Shown: piece by piece, positions 1 through 10,611 of the stretch
Layout: each line of letters opens with the position of its first letter
Position numbering within the stretch: the stretch's first letter is position 1
From: Cristatella mucedo
Taxonomy: Eukaryota > Bryozoa > Phylactolaemata > Cristatellidae
NCBI GenBank assembly: GCA_009760855.2
Contig: WPIO01000004.1
Span: 4,582,001 to 4,646,000, forward strand
DNA length: 64,000 nucleotides
Reading direction: 5' to 3'
The notes under the pieces: model-generated
Database searches by the model: none
The model's input: only the letters and a program-made list of their open reading frames with translations
What the model was told of the DNA's origin: nothing
Program-made: the position numbers and the translations under genes

Positions 1-469
1 ACTTGATAAAATCGTTGTAGTATGCCTTATATGATTTTATCCTTGCAAGACTTAAAACCAGTTTGAGATTTAAATCATCTTATTCAGGACCATATTTGTA
101 GCACTAGATATTATATGTATAGCTAAATTGCGTGCCAATTCAAGGATTTTAATCCCCTTTTATAAGGATTATTTGTTGAGTCCGCACCATTAGTTATTCT
201 TACTATTCGTGAATTCAGGCTGCACCTGTCAGTAATTGTTAAGATTGTTGTAAAACTAAGCAAACCGATTACGTGCTCACCACAGTGAAATCGCGGAGCA
301 AATCAACCACACTTTCTAAATCTGTGCCATAGACTGGTTAATCACAAAAAACAGATCGTGATTTTAAGACCGGTGAGCCTTTGCTCTCCTAATGTCATGG
401 GATTACAAAGGAGGCAGAAAAAATGGGCTTTGGTTTAAAAAAAACTTGATACAGTAGATACTACGACAT

Positions 470-1090
470 CTCTGTAGATAGTACAAGACTTCTGTGGATG
501 GTACAAAATCTCAGTGGATAGTAAAAGATAACAGTGGATGGTACAAGATCTCGGTGGATAGTACAAGATCTCCGTGGATAGTAAAAGATCTCAGAGGATA
601 GTACTAGATCACTATGGATGGAACAAGATCTCTGTAGATAGTACAAGATCTCTGTGGATGGTACAAGATCTCTGTGAATAGTACAAGATCTTTGTGGATG
701 GTACAAGATCTCAGTGCATGGTACAAGATCTCTGTGAATGGTGCAAGATCGCTGTGGATAGTACGAGATCTCAGTGGATAATAAGAGATCTCGGTGGGTG
801 GTACAAGATCTCTGCAGATAGTACAAGATCTTTTTGGATGGTACAAGACCACTGTGGAGGATACAAGATCTCTTTGGGTGGTACAAGATCTCTTTGGATG
901 GTACGAGAGCACTGTGGATGGTCGAAGATCTCAGTGGATAGTACAAGATATCCGTGGAGGGTACAAGATCTCAGTGGATGGTACAAGATCTCTGTGAATG
1001 GTGCCAGATTGCTGTGGATGGTACAAGATCTCAGTGGATAGTACAAGATCTCCATGGATGGTACAAGATCTCTGTTGATGGTGTGCAGAG
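470..1090. repeat. 20-bp satellite array 1
   Basis: About 31 tandem copies of a 20-bp unit close to GTACAAGATCTCTGTGGATG, with unit variants such as CTCAGTGGATA and CTCGGTGGATA. Each unit contains the palindrome AGATCT. Because 20 is not a multiple of 3 and the unit lacks stops in most frames, long overlapping reading frames run through the array on both strands. These are not genes. Confidence 0.95.
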
Positions 1091-1095
1091 TGTCA

Positions 1096-4000
1096 GCACG
1101 CATAAGCACATAAAGCACGAATCATAGGGACCCACTAAATGCTGTCCTAAATAGGTGCGTTTTTAAGTTCTTTTTAAATGTGGTCAAGTCAGGGGATGTT
1201 CTGACGCAGCTCGGGAGTGAGCTCCGGGCTTTCGGAGCATACGAACTAAATGCACGATCTCAAAGGATTTGAGGTTTATACGAGGTATTGGTAAACTGTT
1301 GGATTCCGAAAAGCAGGAGGTACAATGCTTGGCCCGGTGGGGGAGTAGATCTGAGAGATAGACTGGAGCCAAATAATGATGTGACCTAAAAGTGAGCGAC
1401 AAAACCTTGAAGTCGATCCGTTGCTTGACTAGTAGCCAATGCAGGTCGGAGAGAAGTGTTGTGATGTGGTAACTGCGATGCTCACGACAGACAAGCCTTG
1501 CTGCAGAATTTTGCACCAGCTGTAAGCGCCTGATTGCACATGCCAGTAGGCCAGCAAGCAGTGAGTTACAGAAGTCAAGACGGGATGTCACAAATGCATG
1601 GACCAACTTAGGCGTAGTATCCTTATCTAAACAACCCGAATTTCTGCAATGTTATGTATCTGAAAGTAGTCAAACTTGATTGTGGAACTGATGTGGTCGT
1701 CTAACGAGAGGTCACTTTGGAACACGACACCTAGATTTCGAGCCAATTCAACAGGGGATATGCTGGCAGAGCCAATCGTGAGCGTTAGCCTTTCCAATTT
1801 CCTAATCACACTTGGTTTGCTCATAACTAGTAAGTTGGTTTTATCCTCATTCAATTTAAGAAAGTTTGCTGCCATCCCTGTGCGAATTTCATCAATACAT
1901 GCAGCAATGAAGTTGAGACAGTTTGACGTGCTCGAAGGCTGGGAGGGATCAAAGCAAAGGTGCAACTGAGTGTCATCAGCATAGAAGTGAAAGCCTAGAT
2001 TGTGCTTGGCCATCACATCATAAAGAAGGAGAGTATAAACTGTGAAAAGAACCGGACCTAGCACGGAGCCCTGAGGTACTCCATATTTTATACGTACCTC
2101 AGATGATCTTTATCCATTCATGTCAATACTCTGGAATCTCCCATTGAGATAGGACCTGAACTATTTCACAGCAGTGCCAATGATGCCCATAAAAGATGAA
2201 AGGCGCTCTAGAAGAATTTGGTGATCGATAGTATCAAAGGCTGCCGAAAGATCGAGCAAACCAACCCGAGATACTCTACCCATGTCTGCATTCCTAAGTA
2301 GGTCGTTGTACACCCTAAGCAATGCTGATTCTGTTGAGTGATTAGCTGTAAAGCCACACTGGAACTCACAAGCAAGGTTTGAAGTTTCAATATACGAGTT
2401 CAGCTTGCCTGCCAGGACCCGTTGCATTGTCTTTGATAGGAATGGTAAAAGGGAGACTGAGCGGTAGTTACTCAAGTTCTCTAGGTCTGGTGTCGCTTTC
2501 TTGAGAAATGGCCTGAATACAGCTTTTTTAAAGGGGTTGGGACATGACCTGAGGCTAATAACATATTAATGATGTTAGTTATGCATAGCACCAGCAGATA
2601 AATGCAACGTAGGAGCAAGACAGTGGGAATAGGGTCCAACGAACTTGCTGTCTTCTTTGATTGGCATATGAACTTCGGGACTAGATCACTAGTGACCTGC
2701 TTAAATGTAGACATTGAGGTGCAGCCAGGAATCTCGGGACAGCATTCTAGGGGGATGCTGTCATCGCAGGGATGAACTCCCCGATCTTGTCCATTTTCTG
2801 GACAAAGAATCGAGAGAAGCGATCGGCTAGATCATCACAAGGATAATCAGTTAAGGAGCTAATCTGGTAACGGTTGAGGAGATGGTTGATAGTCGACATC
2901 TGCATTTTTGGATTGTGCATCTGTGATTCAACAATGTTTGCACAGAAGCTAGACTTGGCCTTTGCTAGGACTGATTGGTACGACCTACAGTAGTCCTCGT
3001 ATGTCTGTCGATGGACAGTTAGACCTGGTCTTTTGTAGGCTTTTCCAAGCATGCGCTTAGTAGACCTAGCTAGTTTCACGTCTGTGATAAACCATAGGCC
3101 GTCTAGGCGAGGGCGCACAGTGCGCTTAGTCAGAGGGGCAAACTCGTCGAGCGTGTCAGCTAGTGTCGTATTGTAGAAATCTACCAATAATGACAGATCG
3201 AAGGGGTACTGAGCAGCAGAGGCGAAGCAGATATTCTCGCCACGGACAGCATCGATGTCAAGGGTCTTGAAGTTTCATGATTCATATGTGATTTTAGAGG
3301 AGGAGGAGGGCATAAATTGTAGACTGAATGAGATCTGCATGTGGTCAGATTAGCAGGATTTGTTAATAATTTCCGATGACATATCGCAAATGTATGAGAA
3401 AATCTCGAGTGTGTGACCTTCGATGTGAGTAGGGCCGTGCACATGAGCCACAAGAGATACTGAGTCAGTATACCCACGAAATTCAGTGCTGAAGCCATCA
3501 GATAAGTTATAAAAGTTAACCTTGAAACCAACCAAAACGAATAAGGATCAATTTCTTGCACACAGAATCAAAATGAGATCGGAGAAATCTGAGATAAAGG
3601 AGGATTTGGTACCTGGTGGGCGATAGAATACTGCCACAATCGGTAGCTTGTTTTCGGGTGAGATCAAGACAATCGATTAAAAAGACTGCAAATGGCTTGA
3701 AGCTGAATTTTCAGCGAACGATAATAGCAACTCCACCTCCAGTTTTGATCGATCTAGGGGTGTGAAAGAATGAGAACCCAGTCAGGGTAGCGTCTTTAAT
3801 TGTCGGGCAGTTTACCAATTTTAGCCAAGTTTCAGTCAAGGCGAGCAGGTCGAGACCGTTTTCAGAAATAAGGTCGCTTTTTACTGGAAGTTTAGCACAC
3901 ATTGAGTGAGAATTCCAAAGGCAAGCGTTATGTTGGGCCGCCGGAGTTGTAACAGGCCCGACGACCACTAAGTTAGAGAGAGATTCACAGTGACGCATGT

Positions 4001-4320
4001 GAGGGAGCGTGCTGCAAGACAAGCTAGGAATACCAAACGAGCGGGTATTCAGCTCGAAGTTCCCGCCAAAAGAGCGGCGTCTAAGCTGGCGGTTCCGGCC
4101 ACCGCGGCGGCTCCTCGGTACTTTTCTTTTGTTAATGCACAGTTCACGAATCTTAGCAACAGCATTAATATCTAGGAATGCATTTGATCTAAGATGATGA
4201 AGCGATAACTGCTGACGATCATAACTAACATGCAGGTTACTAGCCGCCGGCGTAGCTAAGGCCACCGCCAGCGTGGGAGACCGAACAGCCCGAAGCGATA
4301 AGCGTTTAGATATCCATAGG
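1096..4320 (-). mobile_element. L2/CR1-like LINE, nearly full-length, decayed
   Basis: Read on the minus strand, the order is the apurinic endonuclease domain (around 4,265-3,711, with the LALTETWL motif near residue 145 and a GGGVAIIVR stretch), the endonuclease C-terminus (3,561-3,181), a linker (3,187-2,747), then reverse transcriptase: NYRSVSLLPFLSKTMQRV (2,475), LLDLSAAFDTIDHQ, and FHFYADDTQLHLCFDP with the YADD catalytic motif (about 2,000). The C-terminal region ends near 1,184. Several frameshifts and stops break the single ORF, so it is inactive. The usual 3' end seen in sister copies (a GCGCCCTCAGAGAA-type block plus an ATT repeat) is missing; sequence passes directly into satellite at about 1,090. 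It sits inside the satellite and splits arrays 1 and 2. Confidence 0.9.
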
Positions 4321-4429
4321 CATGTAGTTTCTTACGCGCTACGGTCGAATACCAATCAGAATCACTTTAAACAGGTCTTAGCATTATCGTTTCCGTATAA
4401 GATGTTCGCAAGAACTTCGGTTTGCGGAT

Positions 4430-4785
4430 GAATTCAGCAACAAACATGAACAAGATCTCTGATGATGTTACGAGATCTCTGTGGAAGGTACAAGATCTCA
4501 GTGTGGGTACAAGATCTCAGCGGATGGTACGAGAACGCTGTGGATGGTTCGAGATCTCAGTGGATGGTACAGGATCTCAGTGGATAGTACAGAATCTCCG
4601 TGGATCGTACAATATCTCAGTGGATGGTACAAGATCTCAGTGAATGGTGCTAGATCTCTGTGGATAGTACAAGATCTCTGTGGATGGTACAAGATCTCAG
4701 TTGATGATGCAAGATCTATGTTGATAGTACAAGATATCTGTGGTAAGTTTAAGATCTCAGTCGATGGTACAAGATCTCTGTGGGG
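4430..4785. repeat. 20-bp satellite array 2
   Basis: About 17 copies of the same 20-bp unit as at 470-1,090, in the same orientation, on the other side of the inserted LINE. Some units have 1-2 base deletions. It was probably one array before the LINE insertion. Confidence 0.93.
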
Positions 4786-5380
4786 CTTCGGTGACTTGCT
4801 TTGCGCCTGGAAAAGTCATCATATAAGAATGCGAAAATAATTATTGGCCAATCTAGTACCACTCAAAAACTAAAATCAAAAAGCTTATAAATAGTAAGTC
4901 TAGGGAGAATCATGTTTTATTTTTGTAACAGGACAATTTTCTACATCACCACTTTAGTTCTATGGGCATTTCTTTTAAGTTTAAGCTGCCAATTCAACTT
5001 TTGTGCAGTTTTTAAGAAGGAAATACCATTTTTCTGAACACAGTTCCGACTACACTCTAGGTAGCTCCACATGCACAAATTTCTCGGCATCGCCATGACT
5101 CAATTACATTAGGTACAAGTCTTCAACTAGCCTCTGTGCCTCGAATGTTTATTTATAATTTCAACTACATTTTGAGCCTTTAGACATGATCTCTTCACTT
5201 CCAGCATTAGAACAACTCGTTGCTCGACCCCAACTGAGGCGATAATTATCGATTACATTGCAATCTTGTGACCGATCTGTCCCTCGAGCTATTTACTTGA
5301 TTGTTGAGGACTAAACTGAAAGAATTTGACGAGGGAAAATGCTGGCATGGAGAAAATCATTAGTGCAGCTGTGGGTAATT
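4786..5380. other. Non-coding flank, diverged duplicate of 32,440-33,040
   Basis: AT-rich sequence with no coding signal. It aligns imperfectly to 32,440-33,040 (for example a shared block beginning CGGTGA.TTGCTTTGC.CCTG), which places it in the older part of the duplication. Confidence 0.6.
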
Positions 5381-5622
5381 TGGATAGAAGTGAAAGCCTG
5401 TATTGTGCTTGGATATTGAATCAGCAATAGGGAGAGTATACATTATAAAAAGCGGTGGACCAAGCACAGAGCCCTGGCATTCCACTTACTATGTTTTTAT
5501 TGTTAAGAAGCGCTCCAGAACGATCAATAATGCAAACAGTGCCAAAAGATGCTGTAAACAAGCAGAAATGTTAGGTGAACCTGCATTCCTGAGATGGACG
5601 CCTGAGTCATGTTGACTCTGCA
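5380..5622 (-). mobile_element. Old LINE reverse-transcriptase fragment
   Basis: The minus strand carries the LINE RT segment around the FHFYADD coding region; the plus-strand signature GAAGTGAAAGCCT.TATTGTGCTTGG matches the other LINE copies here. It is strongly degraded with internal deletions. The same fragment is present at 33,050-33,405, so it predates the duplication. Its end coincides with the start of the near-identical core. Confidence 0.7.
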
Positions 5623-7291
5623 GCCAGACCTTTTCTTACGTGCTACGTTTGAAGTTTTAACATTAGAGTTTATTTAATGAGCCAATCCTTTTTCCAACAG
5701 TTTTGCACTCAATGACAGCAGGGGAACATTTAATTGTTGTTTGATTGCGACAAACAATCTACTGGCCGTTGCTCTTGGGGTGTGCCTACGACTGCGGGAG
5801 CATGCAGCTTAAAAGAGAGCGTCCAGATTGCGTCCAGATTTTCAGTAAAAAGGAAACTTTAGCACTGCCATGTGTGCTGCACGCACTCAGATTAATGATT
5901 CGCTACAATGCAGCCAAAAGCTATCTCTTAGCAATCTGTTCCTGATAGAGATCGATTGGGATTAGGTCCCACTTACTCGGCTCCTGTGATCGCCAAGTTA
6001 CTGCTGCCAGTAGAGTGCAGGAGACGTTGGTTTTTAGCATAACCTGCCTCTTGAACAATGTATGCTAGGAATGCTCAAGCTATCCCATTTCTTTAGTACA
6101 GTCTACGATACAAGTCACCAATGACTCTAGATCATTTAGTGATAAATATAGAACGGCAGCATTTAAAATGGAGACTTGCATTGCATAGCAGTGAGATCGC
6201 AGTCAACACATGAATGCAAATGACCTGCCCGAACCTATTCTGATATAAGGTGAGATGACCTCGGTGGATGGCTGAACGATTGGCCAAGACTCAGATGATT
6301 CGTGTCTAATGAGAGGCAGGTGCAAAGTGTCTAGATAACATTAGGACCCATCGTGGGCAAAGTTTTGTCTGGCTCATGATTCCCATTGGCCCAGTCAGCA
6401 TCTGTCTGGCCGAGTCCGAGAGCAGGAAAAGTGGCATTTCAAGATATGTTCCAGTAGATTCGTCGTGTAGAGTCTAGTGCTGCTGGGAAACGGCAAATGG
6501 GGAGACCAGTGCCTGGGATGACGTACGTATATAGTTGGGGTTAGGGGGGTAAGTACGCCACCATGGCAGTGCCGACAACGCCTTATCAGATACGTGTCTC
6601 TAGATCCGGGTTTCTGCGTTCAGGCGAACACATGTGCCTTCGTCACGATTTTCTCGTGCTAGAATTATAGCTGAGCAAGATTAAGCATGAATAAATGTGC
6701 AAGATCGCCAGATTTTTAGACACGAAGAGACTAGACGGAATAGGGATAAACTATTATGGTTTACGGTCGCGTCTGATTCACTACCAATACACCCTATAAT
6801 TGAACTGTAAGCAGCAGTGGGCTATTAGCTAGGTGGTGTTGTTTGCCTAAACCAGGGAGGCACATGTCACAACCGTCACCCCAATAGCTTAAATAACGCT
6901 TTTACTGCTCAACTGCACAACAAACGTTGGCAAATTAATAAGGGTCACCGTTTCCGGAAAGCAAAGCCGGCGGAGTAGCATTATGAAATTATTAACCGGT
7001 CGAGTTATTTAACCAAGAGGCTGTAAAAGACACCCTCTTTTCCTAATTTAAAAAAAATTAAAACAGCCGGAATAAAAACACATGCCCAGATAATTATTCA
7101 TAGGTAGATCAGTTCATGTGGGATTGTCATGGAGGCATTCCGACAGAGTTCTGAGAATTCTGATTGAAGAATGCAATCGTTTTCAGGAAGTTGTTCGGAG
7201 TGTTTTTAATGGTAGCAGTGTTCATATGTATATATTCCAGAATTTTCTACGGTTAAGGCATTCGCTCGAGCAGTGTCTTATGACCTCGACA

Positions 7292-7427
7292 ATGCTTAAG
7301 TATACTGCTGTCGTCTGCTCTCTACTGTGTCTGGTGGCCCTATCGCTAGGCAATGGCGATAGTAGTACTGATGAAGTAGATGATGCCGAGAACGATAAAG
7401 ATACTAACAAAATTGATCCGGAAACAG
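7292..7427 (+). CDS. Exon 1, acidic secreted protein copy 1 (signal peptide)
   Basis: Codes a 20-residue hydrophobic signal peptide followed by about 25 residues rich in Asp, Glu, Ser and Thr. The reading frame is open upstream to 7,118 (an in-frame ATG also lies at 7,280), but a start at 7,292 (or 7,280) puts the hydrophobic segment at the N-terminus, as expected for secretion. The exon ends in phase 1 at a strong donor, GTGAGT. Confidence 0.65.
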
Positions 7428-8481
7428 GTGAGTGACCTTCGAAGGATCCGCTCTCGAGGTTAACCCGTCAATTAATATGGGTTTAGCGATAATATTGCAG
7501 CTTTAGGTGAAAGGAGAATTCTAATTAACGTGAGTACTAGAAAATAAAACTCGGAAGTTTTTACATGCATTTAAATCGCATGGATTGTTAATTTAATATA
7601 ATCTGCTAGTATGCTGACGTCGTGAAGTGGTCATGCTAATTGACTATTTGAGCTATTTTATAATTCACTTTTTTTGAATAAGTATATAAGTTCCAATGAT
7701 TAAAGGATCTCTGAGTTTCTTGTATTTTGAAAGAATATATTCTTTAATGGAGACAATTGTTGTAAAAAAATCAATGGCGTGGTTGGTTGGCAATCGCTGA
7801 CAAAGACGCTAAAGCACACATGGGATTCCCGTCTAGCTTCACTTGCACTTTAGTAGCCATCGAACCTAATTTTCGCAATCGTCGCTCGTGCCAACTGCTG
7901 GCAGAACCCCTTTCGTACTTGCCAACGATGTCCCGGATCCTCTCACGGCTCTCAGCACGTGCTTTCCTACTGCCTACTTCCTGCTCCCTCTCCGGCTTAA
8001 CTTGTTGAGAGCCGTTCCTTGCCCGTACCAGAATGTCTTGAGATCGGCCGGCCTTCAGCTCCAGAGCAGTGCAAGTCTGGAACTCACGCTTACCAGCCGA
8101 GACACTATATGCGATGAACTGGCCGAACTTACGTCGCAGATTAATATTCGCGCATTCTGCTCAACCTTTGCTGTAGCCCGTGTTACTTGCGAGATGACTA
8201 CCAAAGCAGCAGCCCTGTGTATCATTGATACGGGCGTACAGGGGAAATATCCTGTATGCCCCCCTGCAAGTACTAAATGATAACCTTTGACGCTCCGCTG
8301 CACCTATAGAAACGAGACTGTTGAATCACATAGCATTTATTACTTATTTGTTGTGTCTTTTACTAGCTTGTATAAGCGGTATTACTCGGGCTTGTCATCT
8401 TATTTGGTTTATTGCTGTTTGGCAGCGTCCTATCCGCCCTTGGTAAAGACCTGGCGTTCAATTGCGGACGATTCTTTTTAG
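7428..8481 (+). other. Intron 1 of acidic-protein gene copy 1
   Basis: Open stretches here (for example 7,888-8,280, 130 codons) show no recognisable domain. They are present identically in copy 2 only because the duplication is recent. I treat them as intronic. Confidence 0.4.
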
Positions 8482-8575
8482 GTGACTATAAAAAGACAAA
8501 CACCTATTATCGCAAAAGATACTGTAACCATTAAAATAGTATCAAACGGCAAAGATAGTGTTGTGGCACCAAAAG
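8482..8575 (+). pseudogene. Exon 2, copy 1, carrying a +1 A frameshift
   Basis: It lies between acceptor TTCTTTTTAG and donor GTAAGA. It is 94 nt against 93 nt in the other copy; the extra A is in an A-run at about 8,489-8,494. With phase-1 entry the frame terminates before the exon end. Otherwise it equals copy 2. Confidence 0.6.
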
Positions 8576-8587
8576 GTAAGATGCCTG

Positions 8588-8722
8588 CTCTACACGACTG
8601 AGGTCGTACATTCGAATTCCTGCAGTGTGCGATCCTTTACTGCCAGCTGCAAGCAGTGCTGATAGCCATTAAGGTTCTTAAAACGCTATAAAAATGAGGC
8701 TGTAGATCAGCTACTATAAGTC
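8588..8722 (+). mobile_element. SINE family A fragment
   Basis: It starts in the tRNA-like B-box region (CATTCGAATTCC). It continues through the body seen in other copies (GCGATCCTTTACTGCCAGCTGCAAGCAGTGCTGATAGCC, here given as a diagnostic block in parts) and ends GCTATAAAAATGAGGCTG.AGATCAGCTA. The A box is lost. It lies in intron 2 of the acidic-protein gene; the same copy is at 36,372-36,506. Confidence 0.7.
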
Positions 8723-9769
8723 ACTCCCAACGGCTCACTCTTTTTTTGCACTTTTTTTTCAAGATTTCCGTTACTATGCGAATGCGGTGCCACGTGAAAT
8801 ACTTAAGATAATACTTGTATCAATATATATATATATATATATCCCCCTGAGAGTCTTATTTTCTATCTCTAGTACATATCTACCGTATCTAATAAATATC
8901 TAGAACAAATCTAGTAAATACCTATCATACATCTAGTAAACATCTACCAAATCTAATTTGATAGATAGTAATGAGTAACCGGTCGAGGAGAAAGTTGGTG
9001 CGTCTTTCGAGAGCAAATTAGTTGTCACTACACTTACAGGTGTGTACACAGCAACCAAGACTTCAAATGAGCCCTACGGAACAAGCCATCAGCAGTGGCT
9101 TACAGTTACCTACGGTTGTTGGATCTCATGACCAGCGAGTGTCTGGGATCCTTTCAACGTAAATTGCAAGATTGTCTGCTCACAGTTCCAGCGCAACGGC
9201 AGTCAGCTGTTCTGAATTTTCAACCCATGGCTTAGCTTTCATTTGGAGTTGTGAGCGACCGTTCATTCAGTCACCCTCTATTACATTTATTGTTATTGCA
9301 TTTTCCCCTAAGAATGTAGCGCCAAACTAAGAAGACCCACAAGCAGTGGTTGTCCCACCGAGCGATTGGAAAATCTCGCTGGTCAGAACTGAGTTGATCT
9401 GCACCGAGTTGTAGCATGTCTAGGTTGTCCCCCTCCCACACACCCAGTTGACCTGCACCGAGTAATTTACGCGGAGTCGTAGCCCGACGGATTTTTCCGC
9501 ACCGAGAGCCACAGCGATCCATACTTTGTTGCAATCAAATGCAATGCAATCCCGTGGACGCTTGTCAACTCTTTTCAATTCAAATGGTTGAAATAGCCAG
9601 AGTGATTGTGATACGCAAAGACGATTGCTCTGCTGCAGCTCTGCTCACATCAGGCTGCCTCGCTAGTAGTAAGCTGCGAAATCTTATTGAAAGTTGCCAT
9701 GCGCTTGTGGCATCAGCATTTGTCGATGCTTGCTGCATTCGCGTGAGCACTGCCACATGACCTGTGCAG

Positions 9770-9990
9770 GGCCTGCAAAGAAAAAGCCCAAGCATCCTCG
9801 CCATGACTGCGAAGACGATGACGACTGCGACGATGACTACGACGATGACTACGACGATGACTGCGATGACGAATACGACGAGGACTGCGACAATGGCTAC
9901 GAGGATGCATATGACGATGACTGCGACGAAGACAATGAGGACTGTTATGATAACGATGATGATTACGATGGCGAGAGCGATGATGATTGA
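9770..9990 (+). CDS. Exon 3, copy 1: Asp/Cys/Tyr-rich acidic tail
   Basis: It opens in phase 1 after a CCTGTGCAG acceptor. It codes PAKKKPKHPRHDCEDDDDC and then about 55 residues in which almost every residue is Asp, Glu, Cys or Tyr, ending ESDDD and TGA. Codons are a GAC/GAT/TAC/TGC mosaic that makes a coding tandem repeat. Five residues longer than copy 2. Confidence 0.6.
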
Positions 9991-10024
9991 GACGATAGTT
10001 ATGTTCCATCTGGGAAGCTAGGTG

Positions 10025-10030
10025 AATAAA
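10025..10030 (+). promoter_or_regulatory. Poly(A) signal AATAAA
   Basis: A canonical AATAAA 35 bases after the stop codon of acidic-protein copy 1. The matching signal in copy 2 is at 37,795-37,800. Confidence 0.5.
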
Positions 10031-10077
10031 ATGTGCAACTATTTGCTTCAGGGCTAAAACGACTAATACTTACAATA

Positions 10078-10445
10078 AGCATTTAGCTCGTATGCTCCCA
10101 CAGCCTGGAACTCCCTCCCGACCTGCATCAGAACATCCCCTGACCTGACCACATTTAAAAGAAACTTAAAAACATTCCTATTTAGGACAGCATTTAGTGG
10201 GTCCTTGTGATTCGTCCTCGATGTGCTTATGCGTGCTGACACTGTTCATGCTGCCACTAACCACATTTGCATGCTGACCCAGTGCATGTAACCCCTAACC
10301 ATGTTATTCATTTTGTTTGTTTTTCAAGCATGATTTTACTTACTATTCTATTGCGTATCACTTTGCAGCAAATGTAAAGCGCCTAGAAAGAGATTAAGTT
10401 CTCTGAGGGCGCTTTATCAAGTGCAATATTATTATTATTATTAAT
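10078..10445 (+). mobile_element. 5'-truncated LINE 3' end, insertion unique to copy 1
   Basis: It begins in the LINE coding 3' end (TATGCTCCCACAGCCTGGAACTC) and runs through the 3' UTR to GCGCCTAGAAAGAGATTAAG...GCGCTTTATCAAGTGCA and a (TTA)n tail. The empty site is seen in copy 2 at about 37,845 (ACAATATCCATTAG). An AATA(T) repeat flanks the insertion, consistent with target-primed insertion after the duplication. Confidence 0.9.
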
Positions 10446-10611
10446 ATCTATTAGCGAGAGCACGTGGTGCAATACTCAGCAGCTCAGCCAGTTTGTCTTC
10501 AATGTCAGTCAGCACACCACTTCACTCTTTCCCATCTCACCTGCCATCTACCAATCCCACAATCTAATTCAGGATTCTATCCGTGGAGGCAAATCGATCT
10601 GCAAGCATGCC

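Larger units (their letters stand above)
7292..9990 (+). pseudogene. Secreted acidic Asp-rich protein gene, copy 1 (frameshifted)
   Basis: Three exons are inferred from splice sites and phase. Exon 1 is 7,292-7,427: ATG, then a signal peptide starting MLKYTAVVCSLLCLVALSLG, then an acidic stretch, with donor CAG|GTGAGT in phase 1. Exon 2 is 8,482-8,575, acceptor TTTTTAG and donor AAAAG|GTAAG. Exon 3 is 9,770-9,990, acceptor CCTGTGCAG, coding a Lys/Pro-rich start (GPAKKKPKHPRHDC) and then an Asp/Glu tail with regular Cys and Tyr (DCDDDY-type units), TGA at 9,988. Exon 2 has five As near 8,490 where copy 2 has four. This shifts the frame and gives an early stop within exon 2. AATAAA lies at 10,025. 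No known family recognised. The frameshift could instead be a homopolymer sequencing error. Confidence 0.6.
5622..10611 (+). repeat. Near-identical duplicated core, copy 1
   Basis: From CTTTTCTTACGTGCTACG at about 5,630 to about 10,611 the sequence matches 33,412-38,013 with only scattered substitutions and short indels. Examples are G versus A near 7,354, A5 versus A4 near 8,490, and deletions in the acidic repeat. A 368-bp LINE tail is inserted only here. The core contains the acidic secreted protein gene, a SINE fragment and a short (TA)n tract at 8,824-8,842. Confidence 0.93.

Noticed and set aside
461-1118. Overlapping long frames on both strands across the 20-bp array
   Set aside because: A 20-bp unit without stops keeps several frames open; three units give a 20-residue repeat. 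No start context, splice sites or domain.
7888-8280. 130-codon frame conserved in both duplicate cores
   Set aside because: It lies in intron 1 of the acidic-protein gene. Conservation reflects the recent duplication, not selection; no motif.
9713-10009. Arg/His/Ser-rich frame opposite the acidic exon
   Set aside because: A complementary shadow of Asp codons (GAC/GAT read as GTC/ATC and TCG/TCA in other frames). The plus-strand exon has splice sites and stop support.
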